NCBI GenBank assembly: GCA_012295275.1
Contig: CM022665.1
Span: 30,182,457-30,246,456 of the forward strand
DNA length: 64,000 nucleotides
From: Chrysomallon squamiferum
Taxonomy: Eukaryota > Mollusca > Gastropoda > Neomphalida > Peltospiridae
Direction of reading: 5' to 3'
Shown here one piece after another: positions 13,849 through 29,600 of the stretch (positions within the stretch are counted from its first letter, which is position 1; each line of letters opens with the position of its first letter). The position numbers and the translations under genes were made by a program. The notes below the pieces were generated by a model. That model ran no database searches. It was given only the letters and a program-made list of their open reading frames with translations, and was not told where the DNA came from.

Positions 13849-16800
13849 GTAAGAAAAACATATGCAAACATCAGAGCAATAGCATATACTTATATACATA
13901 ATCATACTGATTTTAACAGTGGACTCTTTCAAAGCTTGGGACCATTGACATATGCCAGTTAGAGAGTGTGCCAGTTTAGAAAGATTAAAATGACATGAAA
14001 TTGGAATATGTGTTAATGCTTTATTTTGAATGTCGTAGTTAAATGACTATCAGAGTGTTAGCTGACAAAATTGCTGACACTGCTGACTGTGCTTTTTTTC
14101 ATGTTTTTCTCCAAAGAAAACTCCTCTGTCAAGGCCTCCAGATTTAATATAGGTCACAAAAGATTGTTTTCTTTTAAAATTGGACTGGAAATGGATCTTG
14201 TCTGGTGAAACCATCCAGATTTTTGAATTTGCCAATCATTACTTGGTTTTTCTCTCTGCTAAAATGTTGGTTTTGTACAATTGCCAGTAATGGTCACTAT
14301 GTTTTAGAATGTCAGATACTGTCTGTCTTTCTATCTTAAATTAATGGCTAAATCTTTTGTTTGCACAATGGATTTGATGAAAACTGTTCTATTAATTTTA
14401 CTTTAGTCTGTAATGAAAGTTTAATATGTTGCCATTTTTTAGATTGCTCTGTCATTACGAATTCAGTTAGACAATGCCAAATATGCACCATAAGAATTTT
14501 TCAGACCAAATGATTTTAAATCTAAACAAGTCAATTTGCTTAGGTATCTACACACACTAATAATAATAATCTTGTTGATTTAGCTCCATATAGTAGCTAC
14601 AAACACTAATAATAGTAATCTTGTTGATCTAGCTGCATTTAGTAATTACAAGAAGTTCAGGATCATTGTTTATCAAGTTTTCAAAGAAACATGACTATTT
14701 CATCTCATGCAACATCGTGATTATTAGCAAAATTGCTACTGGTTTAGACAGAAATCTGGATTAGTAAAATTCTGGTTTTAACAGAGTTCACTGTAGTTGT
14801 AAACAATCTTATACTAAAAAAAAGAGTGTGTGTATGGTGAAACTATAACACACACATACATATGTGCACACATATAACATCAAAGATACACAAATATGGA
14901 TGACATACTCTTCCTAATTGCATTCAAGATATATAAGATATGTCAACACAGAATTAACACATACCTTTATATGTATATAATCAATATGTATGACATTTTT
15001 TGGCTTTCTTTTTTTCTGAGAAAAAATACATCAACTTTCAGTTGTGTAACAATTCAAGTAATAATAAGAAGAAATAATAATAAAATAATAAAACACAAAT
15101 ATGAAAAATTAGACATTTTATAATAGGTTCCAAACATGTTTTGATGTTTTGTTGTTTGGAATTTTGTTTGTTTGTTTGTTGTATTAACGAAAACAGAAAA
15201 GCAGCTTATTCATGTAAGAAAAACAAATTAGTAGTGTCTGTTTTGCCTAATTGCCTGTCAAGGATAAAATTAAGTTCATACAATGAGGCTGATCAGTAAA
15301 TTAACTAACAAAGCGATGGCTGCCGTACATTATCTCAGTCTTCATTGCAGAATTGATTAATGAGACAGGATTGCAGCTTAGTTTCAGGAACACAAGATGT
15401 AAAACACTAACAGTGCTTAAACACTGTGACGCTGTTAAACACTGTAGATATTAGAGGAGAAATGTAACCAAGCTGTTAAATACTGTAGATATTAGAGGAG
15501 AAATGTAACCAAGCTGTTAAACACTGTAGATATTAGAGGAGAAATGTAACCAAGCTGTTAAATACTGTAGATATTAGAAGAGAAATGTAACCAAGCTGTT
15601 AAACACTGTAGATATTAGAGGACAAATGTAACCAAGCTGTTAAACACTGTAGATATTAGAAGAGAAATGTAACCAAGCTGTTAAACACTGTAGATATTAG
15701 AAGAGAAATGTAACCAAGCTGTTAAATACTGTAGATATTAGAAGAGAAATGTAACCAAGCTGTTAAACACTGCAGATATTAGAGGAGAAATGTAACCAAG
15801 CTGTTAAATACTGTAGATATTAGAAGAGAAATGTAACCAAGCTGTTAAACACTGTAGATATTAGAGGAGAAATGTAACCAAGCTGTTAAACACTGTAGAT
15901 ATTAGAAGAGAAATGTAACCAAGCTGTTAAACACTGTAGATATTAGAAGAGAAATGTAACCAAGTTGTTAAATACTGTAGATATTAGAGGAGAAATGTAA
16001 CCAAGTTGTTAAATACTGTAGATATTAGAGGAGAAATGTAACCAAGTTGTTAAATACTGTAGATATTAGAGGAGAAATGTAACCAAGCTGTTAAACACTG
16101 TAGATATTAGAGGAGAAATGTAACCAAGTTGTTAAATACTGTAGATATCAGAGGAGAAATGTAACCAAGTTGTTAAATACTGTAGATATTAGAGGAGAAA
16201 TGTAACCAAGTTGTTAAACATTGCAGATTTTGCAGGAGAAAGTAACCAAATGTTTAAGCATTTTAGATGCTGTAACAAAAATGTTACTTAATCATAGATG
16301 GTTGGTGTGCCTACACAAACATGCACATATACACATTGTATTTAAAGGTTTCAACTGACTTAAAAATAATACTTACATATAATTTTGGGTGACATAATAA
16401 TTACTTTTTAGCAAAAATCTCTGGTGAACACAACAACACCAGCAATTGTTATTACTACTACTATTACAATAACTTACAATAATACTAACACTAATACTAA
16501 TACTACTAATAATTTATAATTAGGTGATCCATTTACTGTGTATATGCATATCAAATTTCTTACTGATTAAGGAAAAACAATATTATTTCATTATAATTCC
16601 AATCTGTTAAAGTTCATTTCTTGTAACACTTTTATTTGGTCAGATTTGGATCTCATAATCTATAAAAAAAAACAACAACAATAAGACAACAGTGTAAAAA
16701 CTTTGAAATTATGCATACAAAGGAATGTGTAAAAATATTTCCTGTAATTGTCTCTTAAACATTAAATGGTGAGTGGCTGTTGTCTGTTTAAGACATCAAG

Positions 16801-18053
16801 AACATCGCTTTGTCAATGTCAGATTTATCATTAAATAGATTTCTGACTGACTCCGAATTTGATAATTATAATTTGAGAGTCATAACTCAGACAATAATCA
16901 GTTCATTAATGATCATCTTCAGTAGGAATTAAAGAAACAACAAATTGGATGTGCATAGATTTCTAATTAGATTTTAATTTAGATGATGCTTTTCAGTTTT
17001 TTTAACCATTTTACCAAAAAATAAAAAATAAAATACATGAGTATGGCTGTGTCTAATCTTATAATTACTTGTTCAGCCATTTTATCAAATTATGCACAGT
17101 CCACTAGATTCACCCCAAGCTGTCATTACTTCCGTAATTACAAGATCAGCGAATACAGCTGAAACTACTACTACTATTACCACCACTGCTACTACTACTG
17201 TTACAACTACTAGTATTACTATTAGTTATTACTGCTGCTGCTGCTGTTACTATTACTACTACTATCATTTCTATTATTACAACTGCTAGTATTACTGCTA
17301 GTTATTACTTCTAGTTATTACCACTTGTATCATCACGACCACCAAACATGACATCAAACATGTAATATTCAAATGTAGGTGACACAAGTCAAAATTATAA
17401 ATGTTCAGAGCAAAAATTAAAAAGAAATTATTTTAATATTTCTAAGAATCTGATTGTCTCACTAGGTATTTGTGTCAAACATTTTAATAAGCCTGCAAAT
17501 TCCCTTGATATAGATAATTTAATTGAGGTATTTTTTTTAAATCTTCGTGGTTTTTTTTGGTTTTTTAATGTTATATTTAATTTTAATTTTTTTTTCAGTT
17601 ACATATTTGAATAGTAAGAATTGACAAGCTATTCAAAGCCTACATTGTAATATATGTATATAAATGATTATAAATATTATTAAAAGTAAAAATATATACC
17701 AGCTACACATCTTCATACTCTGTTTTCAATTAAAAAAACCATTAGAACTTTGTAATATGTTAAAATTTATAAAAAAATTAACATTCTTAAAATTCTTACA
17801 CTAATAATTTAAATAAAAATTAATTTATGCATTATTATGTAATTAAGTGTGTGGAATAAAAATTAATTTATGCATTATTATGTAATTAAGTGTGTGGAAT
17901 AAAAATTAATTAAAATATTATCTAATACTAAAAATATCCCAACAGAAACTGTTGAAATCAGAACCCATGCTTTTCCAGAAATCTGCAAATCTCTTGAGAA
18001 ATCAAAATCCCTAGAGCTATTACATGTATATTCCAAGGGGTATTTTTTTGTAT

Positions 18054-18091
<38 letters not shown>

Positions 18092-18737
18092 CTTCTTTTT
18101 TTTTTTCTATCTGATCCCACCTAACTGGAACTAATGGTTCATTTTCTCTGCCGATGCTAGTTTGTAGACCTTTTGCATCATTAGCAGATGGTAATTAATA
18201 AAGCATTCGACCATACAAGGCTTGCTGGGGAAAATCTCTTCAGGCTAAAACAAGGCTTTTGATCTTTCAGAGATAACCATGATGTGCTTGGAAAAAATCT
18301 CTCATTGTGATGAAGTTTATTGTTTCAGAGTTCTTAAGTCAGATAGTCATAACATGTACTTGTCAATTGATGCATATTGATAGGCTGAAGTAAATTGGCT
18401 TTGACAGTGTTTTATCATACGTTTTTCTAGTTATTAATGTGTATTTTTTTTTTTTTTTTTTTTTTTTTAGATGAGATAGGAGGGAAAAAATGATGTCTGA
18501 TGATAGTTTTTCATTTTTTTTTTTTTTGTTGTTTATTAAATTTTGCTATTATAAAGTGTTTTAAGGTGTCTGAGGAAAATTTTGATAAATAGTTGAGTTC
18601 ATCTGGTGTATTTGAATGTGTGTGTTTGCACACATACTCCACAAAAATCCATACGTACATGTGATACATATATTGTAAAAAAGAAAAGAAAAGCAGTTTA
18701 TTTTTCAATTTTAGAGATGTTCCTAACATATAATTTT

Positions 18738-18824
<87 letters not shown>

Positions 18825-19047
18825 CGGGAGAGAGAGAGAAGCAGGGAGGTAGCTGTTGTACATGTTTCATTGTAAAAGTCAGTTCCATAAAATGCTTTGT
18901 AACTGTAATTTTCAATCAAGCAGTTCAAAAAGTTTCAAGAGAAAATATACCAGAATATTTACCTGAAACCTTCAATCTTTTTAGTGTCTATGGAATCCTA
19001 GAGTTGGCATTATGTTACATTCAGAAATTAAACACGCACACGCATAT

Positions 19048-19085
<38 letters not shown>

Positions 19086-22000
19086 ATAAAAAAAGAAGTA
19101 AATATTGCAGTAAATTCAGTTGTGAAATTTCCTATAAATTAGCTCCTTACTTTTAAAGAGCTCTTTGCTTTACAATACACAGAACATTATTAAAATATCT
19201 GTAGAACTATGTTATGTTAATATAATAAATGGTGTCATTAATTTGACAGAAAAATATAGTGGTGTCTATACTGACCTAATTATTATTCATAAATGTAAAT
19301 AAAAATTTTGTTACTGGCTAAACTGCTACATTCTGTCATTCATAGAGTGACTGTGGAATAAATTTCCATTCAGTAAAAAGTGATTTTCCTAGTCGTGTAA
19401 TTACACTGCATTTAATATACATTAATCTGAAAGTGAAACATGATCTTGTTCTTAATAATAATAATGATGATGATGATGATAATAAGAATGAAAGTAATAA
19501 TTATGATGATGTTTCATAATAGAAGTAATAATAATAATAGTAGTAGTAATAAAGATGAAGATGTCAATAGTAATAATTATGATGATGTTTGATAATAGAA
19601 ATAATAATAATATTAGTAATGACAATGATGAAGATGAAAATAATAATAACATTATAAGTAATAAATAATTATGATCATGAAAATGATAATAATGATGAAA
19701 ATGATGAAAGCAATTATAATAATAGTAGTAATATGAAACTGTATAATAAGCATCCACTCAGATCAGTCCTTTTTAATGTACTTATTGTTCTGTTTAATAT
19801 TATGGCCAGTGCACTATAAGTTGTTCATCAAAAGACAAATATTTATTTTCCATTGTTTCTAAAAATGTTTTTGGAGAAGATTCTATATTTACTAACAGAT
19901 ATGTCTATCTCCTGCAGATTTAAATAATAAGCTGCATATTTGACATATGATAGTCTTTCATACAAAATATATTGAGGTGTTTATAAACAAATATGGATTC
20001 ATTCACCCATCTGTCCTTGATACTTCAATGTTTTTCTTTATACCAATTTTGTGAGGTTTGTCTATACAATAATGTGCATGTACGTTGCTTAAATGTTTTG
20101 TTGATGGACTTTGTTTTTAATATTTCTTCATATCTTCTCATTATACAAAACCTTTCTTACAAATTCAGTAATTTTACTGAATTATTTCATATTAAAATAA
20201 TTAATCCACATGTAAATATTTTTATAATCTGCACAAACTTAAGTAAAGTTCTTGCTTGTACCCAGGGAATATGATATTATGGTTTGCACACACATAAAAA
20301 AAATGCTATTATTGCATTTATTCATATATAATAGAATTATGCACTTAATTTGAGGGTTTTATGCTCAAAACTTGAGGGTACATGTTATACACAAGGAAGT
20401 ACATAGCATTACAATGGAATGGTTTTTTAGTAGTTAAGTAGTAGCTTCCCTAAACACAAGTACAAATATACCACTAAACTCTCCTTTTTTAAATACATCT
20501 GATCATGACATGGCCTGTCTGTTATCTTCACGTCTGATACATGAGAAATATATTTTTTGGATTTAATTCCCATCATGAGAGGTCAGTAATAAATGTGAAT
20601 AAATATGGTAATCTTGTTCAAAACACTAATATTTTGTTTCTATTTACAGACATCCTTCAATGCTCCAACTGCCCAAGTTTTAAATGCTACAGGAACTTTT
20701 GATCATTTTGCAAAATCTTTCATCTTGCATTTTCCAAGTCATATTTTCAAGTAAGCTTAAGTTATTTTAACTTTTATTATTATTTTCTTTTAACCTCTTC
20801 ACTTGAGATTCATGTACAATAAATAAATGAATAAATAAAATAAAGATATAAAATTGATTTTCCATTCAAAAATGAAAATTTCTTCTGAAGCATATAAAAT
20901 AATTTATTATTTTCTCATGTTCTCATTCAGATTAAGAAATAAAAGCACATGGAAAGCCATTAGTTCTTTTTCTTTGAACAAATGGTTTTTAAAATGCTGA
21001 TGTGAAGGCTTCGTATTCTTGATGCATATTTGTTTTCCACCAAAATGGCTGAAGTCAATAACAGCGCCATTATTGATGTGAAATGAGAAAAGAACTTGTG
21101 TTCTGATCATATTTATTTATTAAATAAAAATGTATGACTTTATTTTCAGTTTCAGTATCAAGACTGAAATATTTGGATAAAGAAGTTAATTTATTGTTTT
21201 GTTCTTCAGTTGTATACTTCATAATATATATTATTTTAACAAATTTATTCTGTTTTTTCAAACAACAGTCTAAAATTAGTATGTTTTACAATTATATATT
21301 TAGCAATGTTAGAAGTATCAAATATTGATATTTTAAAATGTTAATATTTTGATTTTTTCCTGTTTATTTTTTTTCAGCAATTATGTTGAAGTGGTTGAAG
21401 TTCTTTGTGAAGTTGATGATGGTAATAGCACAAGTTTTGAAACAATTTTCACAGAGAAAATCTCAAATCAGAGTAGTGCATTTTCCATTGGAACAGTAAC
21501 TTGGAATGATTTAAACAGAACTGTCATCAACGAACTTAAGGTGATTACTTGCTTAATTACCTGACCTTAATTAACTTTATTAGCTGAAAACAAAGCTGCT
21601 GAACCAAACACATTAATGTCATCTGTATGATGTGTGGAATGTAAACCTACATCTTTTTGAGCCATTACATAATAGAATTTTAAAATAATTGAAAGTAATA
21701 CTGCCAAAAACAGGCATAGTTACATCAGTGCTAAAGAACTTTTGTTACTTAAAGACATAACAGGATTTTAAAATACACTTTCTTAGCAGTTGCAAACAAA
21801 GCTGCCTTAGAAGAAGTTTTACAGTCAGATGTATAGTGTAAAGAATTTAAAATTGTTACTTATTAGATGACCAGAACTGTTTATGTAGTCAGTTGAAAAC
21901 AAAGCAGCTATGGCAGATCTAGCAATGTCAGCAGTGTGATATAAAGAAATTATGATTATTTGTTACTAACTAAATTGTAAAATTGTAGCAATTAGTTAAA

Positions 22001-24595
22001 CATCCAAAACAGACCTAGTAATGCAAACTATATGATATAAAAAACTGATTATTATTACTTATTGATTTACAAAGTTATCAGAATTTATGGGTGGAATCAT
22101 TTGAAAACAAAGTATATAGATTGTTCTAGCAATGTCAGCCAGATGGTGTAATTAGGACTACAGTAATTATAGCTATTACTATTGGTAACATCATAGAGAA
22201 ATATTTGTAATCTGCTATTCATATTTTACTCACTCACTTACTTATGCCCATTGTCTGACATGGATTTCATATATTTATGTAAGATAAATAATGCAGTATC
22301 TATGCTGTTAAAAACATTATTTTTACAGTTGATAAGAAAAAGAAACACTAACATTTTTCTATATATTTTTAATTTGTTTTTAATTTTTAGAGTGAAAAAC
22401 TTATTCTGAAGCTGTCATCATCTCAGGATAGTGTGAATGGCACCATCAGCTTATCACATGAAGTATTAATTTTTTATCAAAATGATTTTTAATTTTTTTT
22501 AGGTTTTAGGGGTTTTTCTGTTATTTAAAAAAAAAAAAAAATAGTAAATATACATTACTACCAATTACTTAAGTAAAGTGGATAGCCTTAATAATTTCAT
22601 AGACAAAATATATAAAAAATAATTTAATGTATAAAATGCACATTTTTTATACTAATCACACATTATAACCTGCTCTCAAATGTTCATGTTTTGTTTTCAA
22701 CTTATATTTAATACCTTAAATTGTAAAATTGTACAAGACAATTCTAAATTTTCATTTTAAACAATTATTATGTTACACTATTCTTGATTGTATTATTTAA
22801 TATTATCATGTATTTACAACTGTTTGTTTATAAACTAGCAATTTGGAATTGGACATTACGAAGGTTTTCATGCACTCTACAGTCATCAGGGTTGGTTGTC
22901 TGGATGTGAGTTCATAGGTCCACGGGCTCAATACCCAGCAGTTGTCAGTCCTTTTGGACCATGTGTGGAGGCTACTAGTAACTACATTGTGAGTAAATTC
23001 TTTTTAATTATTACTCATCTTCTATTTTTAATTACGAAATAAACAATCAAATAATACTGGGAATGTATTATTTTTTTAATAATACATGTATATTTATTAT
23101 TCAGTTTGTTTTTGATATGCATAGGTATGAATATAATTTTTTATGGTAAGCTCCATATTTCTGCATATGCTTGTTATATTATTGTCATACTTTATAATTA
23201 GAAAAGGTTGATGTTGAAGTAAAATTAAATTAACCACTTGCATGTTTATTTGGGTTATGTTTCTACATCATCACTGGCATTTTTAAATGTTTTAACAATC
23301 ATATTTTAGAGTTTATAAAAACATTTTTATAATTTATGATGAATGTATGTATGTTTATTAGCACCTGACATTTATATTAATACATAAAAATTTAATTTAT
23401 GGGTTTTATGTACCAAATTTGGTGTCGTGTGTCTGCAGATAAAATAAATAAAATCACATTAAACTGTTGTTAGTTTGAAATAAATATTCACTAAGGAAAA
23501 AAAAAGAAAGTAATTTGTGAGATTTGTATCTAGATTATTAATGGATGTGGTTATCTGCTTGTTTTTAACAAACCATCAAAATACCCCCCCCCAAAAAAAA
23601 AAAAAAAAAAAATAAAAATAATAAATAATAATAATAATAATAATAATGTTTATTATTATTATTTTTATTATTTAAAAAAAAAAAAAAAAAAACCCATAAA
23701 AAAAAAAAAAAGTTAAAAAAAAAGAAAAAAAAAAAAAAAAAAAAATATTTAAAAAATATAAAATCCTACCCAAAACACTAAAAAAGAAAAGAAAACAAAA
23801 AATGTAACTTTATAAAATATTTTATCTTTAAATGAATTTTCACTAATAAACAAATTAGTGGTCAGTCTTGACAGATCAATTCAATATTGTGACCACACAC
23901 TGATAAAGTCCACCATAATATGTCTGTGCTAACTGCAGATTTTTAAGGTTGATATATTTGTGACATCTCTCTTAAATTGTTTGTCTTGCTTGCCAGTATG
24001 GTCTCTACACTGGCCATCACAGCTGCTTGTGATAAATGAACTAAGACTGTCAGTTTGAGGGAAACTTCATCTCCATTGTCACAACTCACCAGCAAGTATT
24101 TCCTCTGTACTGATGTCTTGTCACTTGCAACATTTTTGTAGCTGTCCTGAAAATAAAATGCCTTTGTAATAAATATTATAGTTGTTTTCATAACTCTTGG
24201 AGAAATATGTTTTATTTGGTTTATCATTCATTTAACAAATTTTTATATATGTACTGAAAATAATTTGACTTTGTAATAAATATTACAGTTATTTTCATAG
24301 CTTGGTGAAAATGTTTTATTTTTTTTCATTTAGCAAATTTTTATATATGTACTGAAAATAATTTGGCTCTATAGTAAATGTTATAGTTCTTTTCATAACT
24401 CTTGGTGAAAATATTTTCTAATTGATTTATCAATTTGCAAATTCTTTAAGATGTACTGAAAATAATTTGGCTTTGTAATATTATGTTTATAATTTTTATA
24501 TAAGTACTGAAAATAATTTGGCTTTGTAATTAATTTTCATAACTCTGTGAAAATGTGTTTTTTTTAATAGATCTATCATTCATTTAGCAAATTTA

Positions 24596-24627
<32 letters not shown>

Positions 24628-26119
24628 ATGAAAATAATTTGACTTTGCAGTATTATGAGTATTTTCATAACTCTTGGAACACATGTTTTATATGGTTTAG
24701 CAAATCTTTATAGATGATGAGAAATATTGGCTTTATTTTTTTGTGGTTTCTTTAGATAATTTTATGACTATTCAAGGATGTGTGTTATTTAGTTCAACAT
24801 TAATTTAGCAAATATTTATTGATGTACTGAAAATCTGGCTTCATAATATTTTAATTATTTCTTTGACTCTTGGGGAAATAATTGTTTTATTTCGTTCATC
24901 ATTCTTGTACTGTGGTCCCATAGAGACTTTTGTAACTACTGGAGAATATGTTTTATTTGGTTTTTCATTTTGCAGATTTTTATACATGTACTGAAATGTT
25001 GGGTTTATAGTGTTATAATTATGACAGATATTTCAGTCACTCATGGTGAATATGTGTTATTTGATTTATTTTTTATTTGCCCAATTTTTTATAGATGTAC
25101 TGAAATATCTGGTGTACTGTAATGGATATTTTCTAAACTCTTAGGGAATGTGTTTTATATGATTTATCATTCATTTAGCAAATATTTATATATGGAGTGA
25201 AATATTAGTTTTAGGGCTTGTAGATATAACAGACATTGTCTTAATTCTTTGGAAAGTAAATTCTATATGCTTTATTGTTGATAGAGTACCTTTGTTTAGA
25301 GGTGCTCAGATAATGATTTATATCACTGTGGTTATCACAGAAATGTTCTTAACACTTTGGGAATGTGTTTTATTCTGTTTCTTACTGACTGGGCAACTTT
25401 TTATTAATGTAGTCAATTATTGGGTTAATACGACTGTTGTTATAACAGCATTAAAACACATTATGTTATCACTCTGGGAATAGGTTTTTATTGTTGAAAT
25501 GAAATATGTGGTGATTTTGTAATGGCAATATCATCAGTTTCACAGTGCTGTTGGGATGGTAATTATTGTTAATTAACTGTCTGTATTTCTAAATAGATTC
25601 TTTTTGTCTTGACACATATTTGAAATATTTTGTTTTGATTGTTTTTATATTTGATGACTGACACATAGCAGTTCATCATTTATTTATTTTAAAATTATTA
25701 TTATCGTTATTATCATCATCATTGTCATCATCATTACCGTTATTGTCATCATCATCATTATTAGTAGTAGTAATAGTTGTAGTAGTAGCACTTAGTAATT
25801 TATTTATATTTTTACAAATTTTATTGGCATATGATAACATTTAATATTTCTTTACCTACATAAATGTAATTTAAAAAAATATTAAGAACAAAGAAATGAA
25901 AAGGTTTTTAGAACAATAAAATGAAATTAAACACACACTTTTATTATTCACAGTAATTTTTTTCGAAAGGTTAGAGACTATAAGAACAAAAATCTGGATA
26001 TTTAAATAAAATAAAGATTTTGAATATTTCTTATAAATAGATCAGTGGATAAATGTTTATTGACACCTCAACATAACAGTTGCTATTTATATATGAGTTG
26101 TATGTGAGTGAATTTAAAA

Positions 26120-26150
<31 letters not shown>

Positions 26151-26578
26151 ATGTGTGTAATTGTTGTTTATCAATCTAATAAACATTTGACAGATTGTTA
26201 TTCATGTAAGAACAGTTTTTACATAGAGGTACATAAACATCTGTTATTGCTCTTATTATTATTTATTTTTTTTTTCATCATTATCATTAATTTGGTTGTC
26301 AATGTCATTATTATTTTATTATTAATGAATTAATTATTATTTTCTATTTTAGGCTTTCTTGCACGCAGGTGATCAAGATGATGTTCATGGTGTGTTAGCC
26401 ATGTCATTCATAGATGAGAGGGTACATGTAACTTTATCAGTGACAGGACTGAAAAACAACATCACCTCAGTCGACATCACTGGACCAGCATTGGCAGGTC
26501 AATTTGAACTTGATTAATCTCGCTTTTTGACACTGATAAAATATAATTCTGCTAAATCTGTAGTTAATATTGCCAGTA

Positions 26579-26619
<41 letters not shown>

Positions 26620-29600
26620 ATGTGCATGTGTGTGTGTGCATATGTGTGTGCATATATCTGTCTGTCTCTGTCTATATATATATATGGGTTTGTTTTTTTT
26701 GTTCAGTGATATATTTCTACTAAATGTATGTTTAATATATTGTTCAGTTGCATGTGTATATTCATGATAATTTGACTAAATATTCCAGGACCTCCAACAC
26801 TTAATATTCCAATAACAACAGCTGGAGCTCTGCATTTAACACTGAATGCCTCTGTACAGATAAGAGATATTGGTTCATGTAAGTATATATAAACTTTATG
26901 TAATCAGTTATAAATTATAAATACACAAACACACAACACATACAGTTAAATAGATATAATGCATTATCGAGGTATGAATATTTATGGTTTATTATAACTA
27001 AAATTTAATCAGCTATAATTTAATACTGTTTGATCATCTTTAAATATCACTCTTATTTTGGCTTTTTATGTTTTTTAATTTTTTTAAATTAATAACTATT
27101 CCTCTTGGTTTTTTTGTTTGTTATAATACCAACCTACACAGTTTCTTTCATTATTTTGAATTTATTTTGATGTGACATTTAATTAAAATTTAATATTCAG
27201 CTTTAAACCATTATTTCTTGTGTTCAGATATAGAAATCATGGATGAAAATTTATTTTTGAATATATACTCAATACTTTTTAAAATAACTCATAATTTATT
27301 ATAATATGTCCTCTTTCTTAATCTTTCTTCTATATATCTAAATTAAAATGTTTAAGAAAAATAGTACCTAATAAAATAAATTGAGAATATAAACTCTCTA
27401 GTGTTTGTGTTTCTTAATATGTAAAATTAGTCTTATAGTAATATATTGATGTTTTATTATAGTGAAATTTCTGAACAAAGTTACAGTGTGTACTGCAGAT
27501 TCAGCTGAAAGGTTAGAGATTAATCTAGAAGAAGGTATATATGTAAGTGTTTGATATCTGACTTCAATACAGTATTATATATATATATATATAAATATAA
27601 AATGTATGAATAAGTGTCATTTTGATCATATTTCAATTTTTTACATGATTTAAGGAATTACTTTATAAGAGGTGGAAAAATACAGAAATTAATCAAAATT
27701 ATTACTTATTTAAAAAAGAAATGTTTAGCTGTGTCAGGAATATAATATACTACAGATAATACATTTTATTAAGTTAATAATTAGTATATGTTTAGACTAT
27801 ATTATAAAATATTAACTGTAATATAGAATGTTACTAATGGACATTATTAAAATTCGAGCAATGAAACAACCAGTTTCAGATATTGAAAATGCTTAGTGTT
27901 ATCTAAATTAGTTTCTTGATCAAATTACTGGTAATTCTCTAAAGTGTGTCATCTTTAAAACAGTATTTATTTGTTGATGCTGTCATAATAAATTTTGTTT
28001 TGGATAAAAGCTATAATTGTATTTTAATCCTACACACTGACTTAATGTAGTAACTTCAAAGAGGGAATGCATTTTAACGTGATTAGATTTCAAGGATTTT
28101 TCAGTAATTTCAATTAAATTATTATAATCCCAGCTATTGTGCATGGAGAAAGTTTTGAAAGCATTATAATTTAATTTTTTTTTAAAATTCTGCAGGCACT
28201 GATCATTGATGAGAGGAAACTGTATGGAGCAGGAATTTTTCAGTTAACCAAAGGAAGATGGCTGAAGTTTGAAATTGTGGTAAGATTTGTTTTAAACTTT
28301 GCTGCCATTAAACTGAATGAATGAATGTTGTTTCAGAGTTCATATTTTTGTCAAATCAGTACATGCTTAAAAGTAAATGTAAAAGTAAATACATTTAACA
28401 TTAAAGCACTATTCTTGTTTTTTTATGTAAAATGAAAACTGATTCCAGTCAAAGACAAGCTTGATAGCTTTGAAAAAAAAAAAAAAAAAATGGATAAGTT
28501 CAGTAAACAGTTAAATAATTAACCAACCACCAACCAACCAAATAAATAAAGATATAAAGAAAGAAAGAAAGAAAGAATTTATATTATTCTTAGTTCAAGA
28601 AAGCAAACCCCCAAGTTGTCAAAGAATAGATTTATCATTTAAATGTTACTGTGTTGTTATTTTTCTTTTAGAACAAAAAATATAAAAATTAAGGAGGTAA
28701 TTACTTTTATTTACATATCTGATAATAATTGGGATATGCTAATTAAGGTAGTATGTATAACAGGTTTGAATATATTTTTTTTTTAATACTTCAGATTCAT
28801 TATTGTATTGAACACTAAGAACTAATCTTTATTAATAATAAAGTATGAAAGTAAAATATTAAGTTCATTAGAACCGATGCAGTTTTATATTTTATTGTCA
28901 TTCTATTGAGAAAAAGTTTTCTCTGAAACAAGTAAAACAGTAAATGAAATATATTTAGGCCATCTCTAATTTCAACCAAAGCTAAACTTTAAAATTTCAG
29001 TTGAAAGGAGTTGAAGGACACATCTCTTATGTTACACTGAATGGTCCAGATCAGTGGGGTTTCACAGGCTCAGTGAAATACAAACTTACTGAATATGCTG
29101 TCTTGAAAGATAATGGTGATGTTTTTATTGCTGGATCTATAAAAGTGAGTTACAGTCAATAAAAATAGTTTAATTAAAATCTAACTGAAGTAAGCAAATG
29201 TGTGTGTGGATGTGTGTGGGTCTGTGTGTTGTGTGTATGTCTGTGTCTAAATGTATGTGTGTGCATGTATGTCTACATACTTGTGTTCATGTGCACATTA
29301 TTCATGCATGTGTATCTTTTTAATATTTGCTGAATACAGATATTTTATTCATTCTGGTTAGAGATGAAGTGTAATCCTTTTTAATTTTAATTTAAATGAA
29401 TCATTAATAGTTGGAATAATTTTCAATAATGTTGCTGAATTCAGTTTAGTTTTAGGATTTGAATTCTGAATTTCTGAAATGTTATAAACTTTATTTGAAT
29501 ACAGATATTTTTAAATTGTCTGAGATTAATGATGATCCATTTGTAAATATTAAAAAATTCTAAATTGTCTTTGAATTCAGTTTATTTAAATCAAAAATTG

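Larger units (their letters stand above)
13849..20649 (+). other. Gene A intron 4 (6.8 kb)
   Basis: The intron contains the 41-bp minisatellite (15431-16250), an ACT/ATT-rich trinucleotide stretch (about 17160-17335), a 43-bp direct duplication (17813-17910), long poly-T runs (18049-18106 and about 18444-18468), a GA array (18741-18838), a CA array (about 19033-19080) and an AAT/ATG-rich stretch (19455-19735). Exons 4 and 5 join in phase 0. I see no gene within it. Confidence 0.6.

Noticed and set aside
15431-16250. CRISPR-like appearance of the regularly spaced 41-bp repeat
   Set aside because: Units are directly adjacent with no unique spacers, and the DNA is from an animal; it is a minisatellite.
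17092-17289. Thr/Tyr-rich open frame
   Set aside because: It is the translation of ACT/ATT trinucleotide repeats within an intron.
18740-19156. 138-codon open frame over the GA repeat (and minus-strand frames across it)
   Set aside because: The peptide is only RERERE... from the microsatellite plus intron text; it lies inside gene A intron 4.
24000-24227. Minus-strand 94-codon frame in gene A intron 8
   Set aside because: It covers the start of the degenerate repeat array and matches no domain I know.
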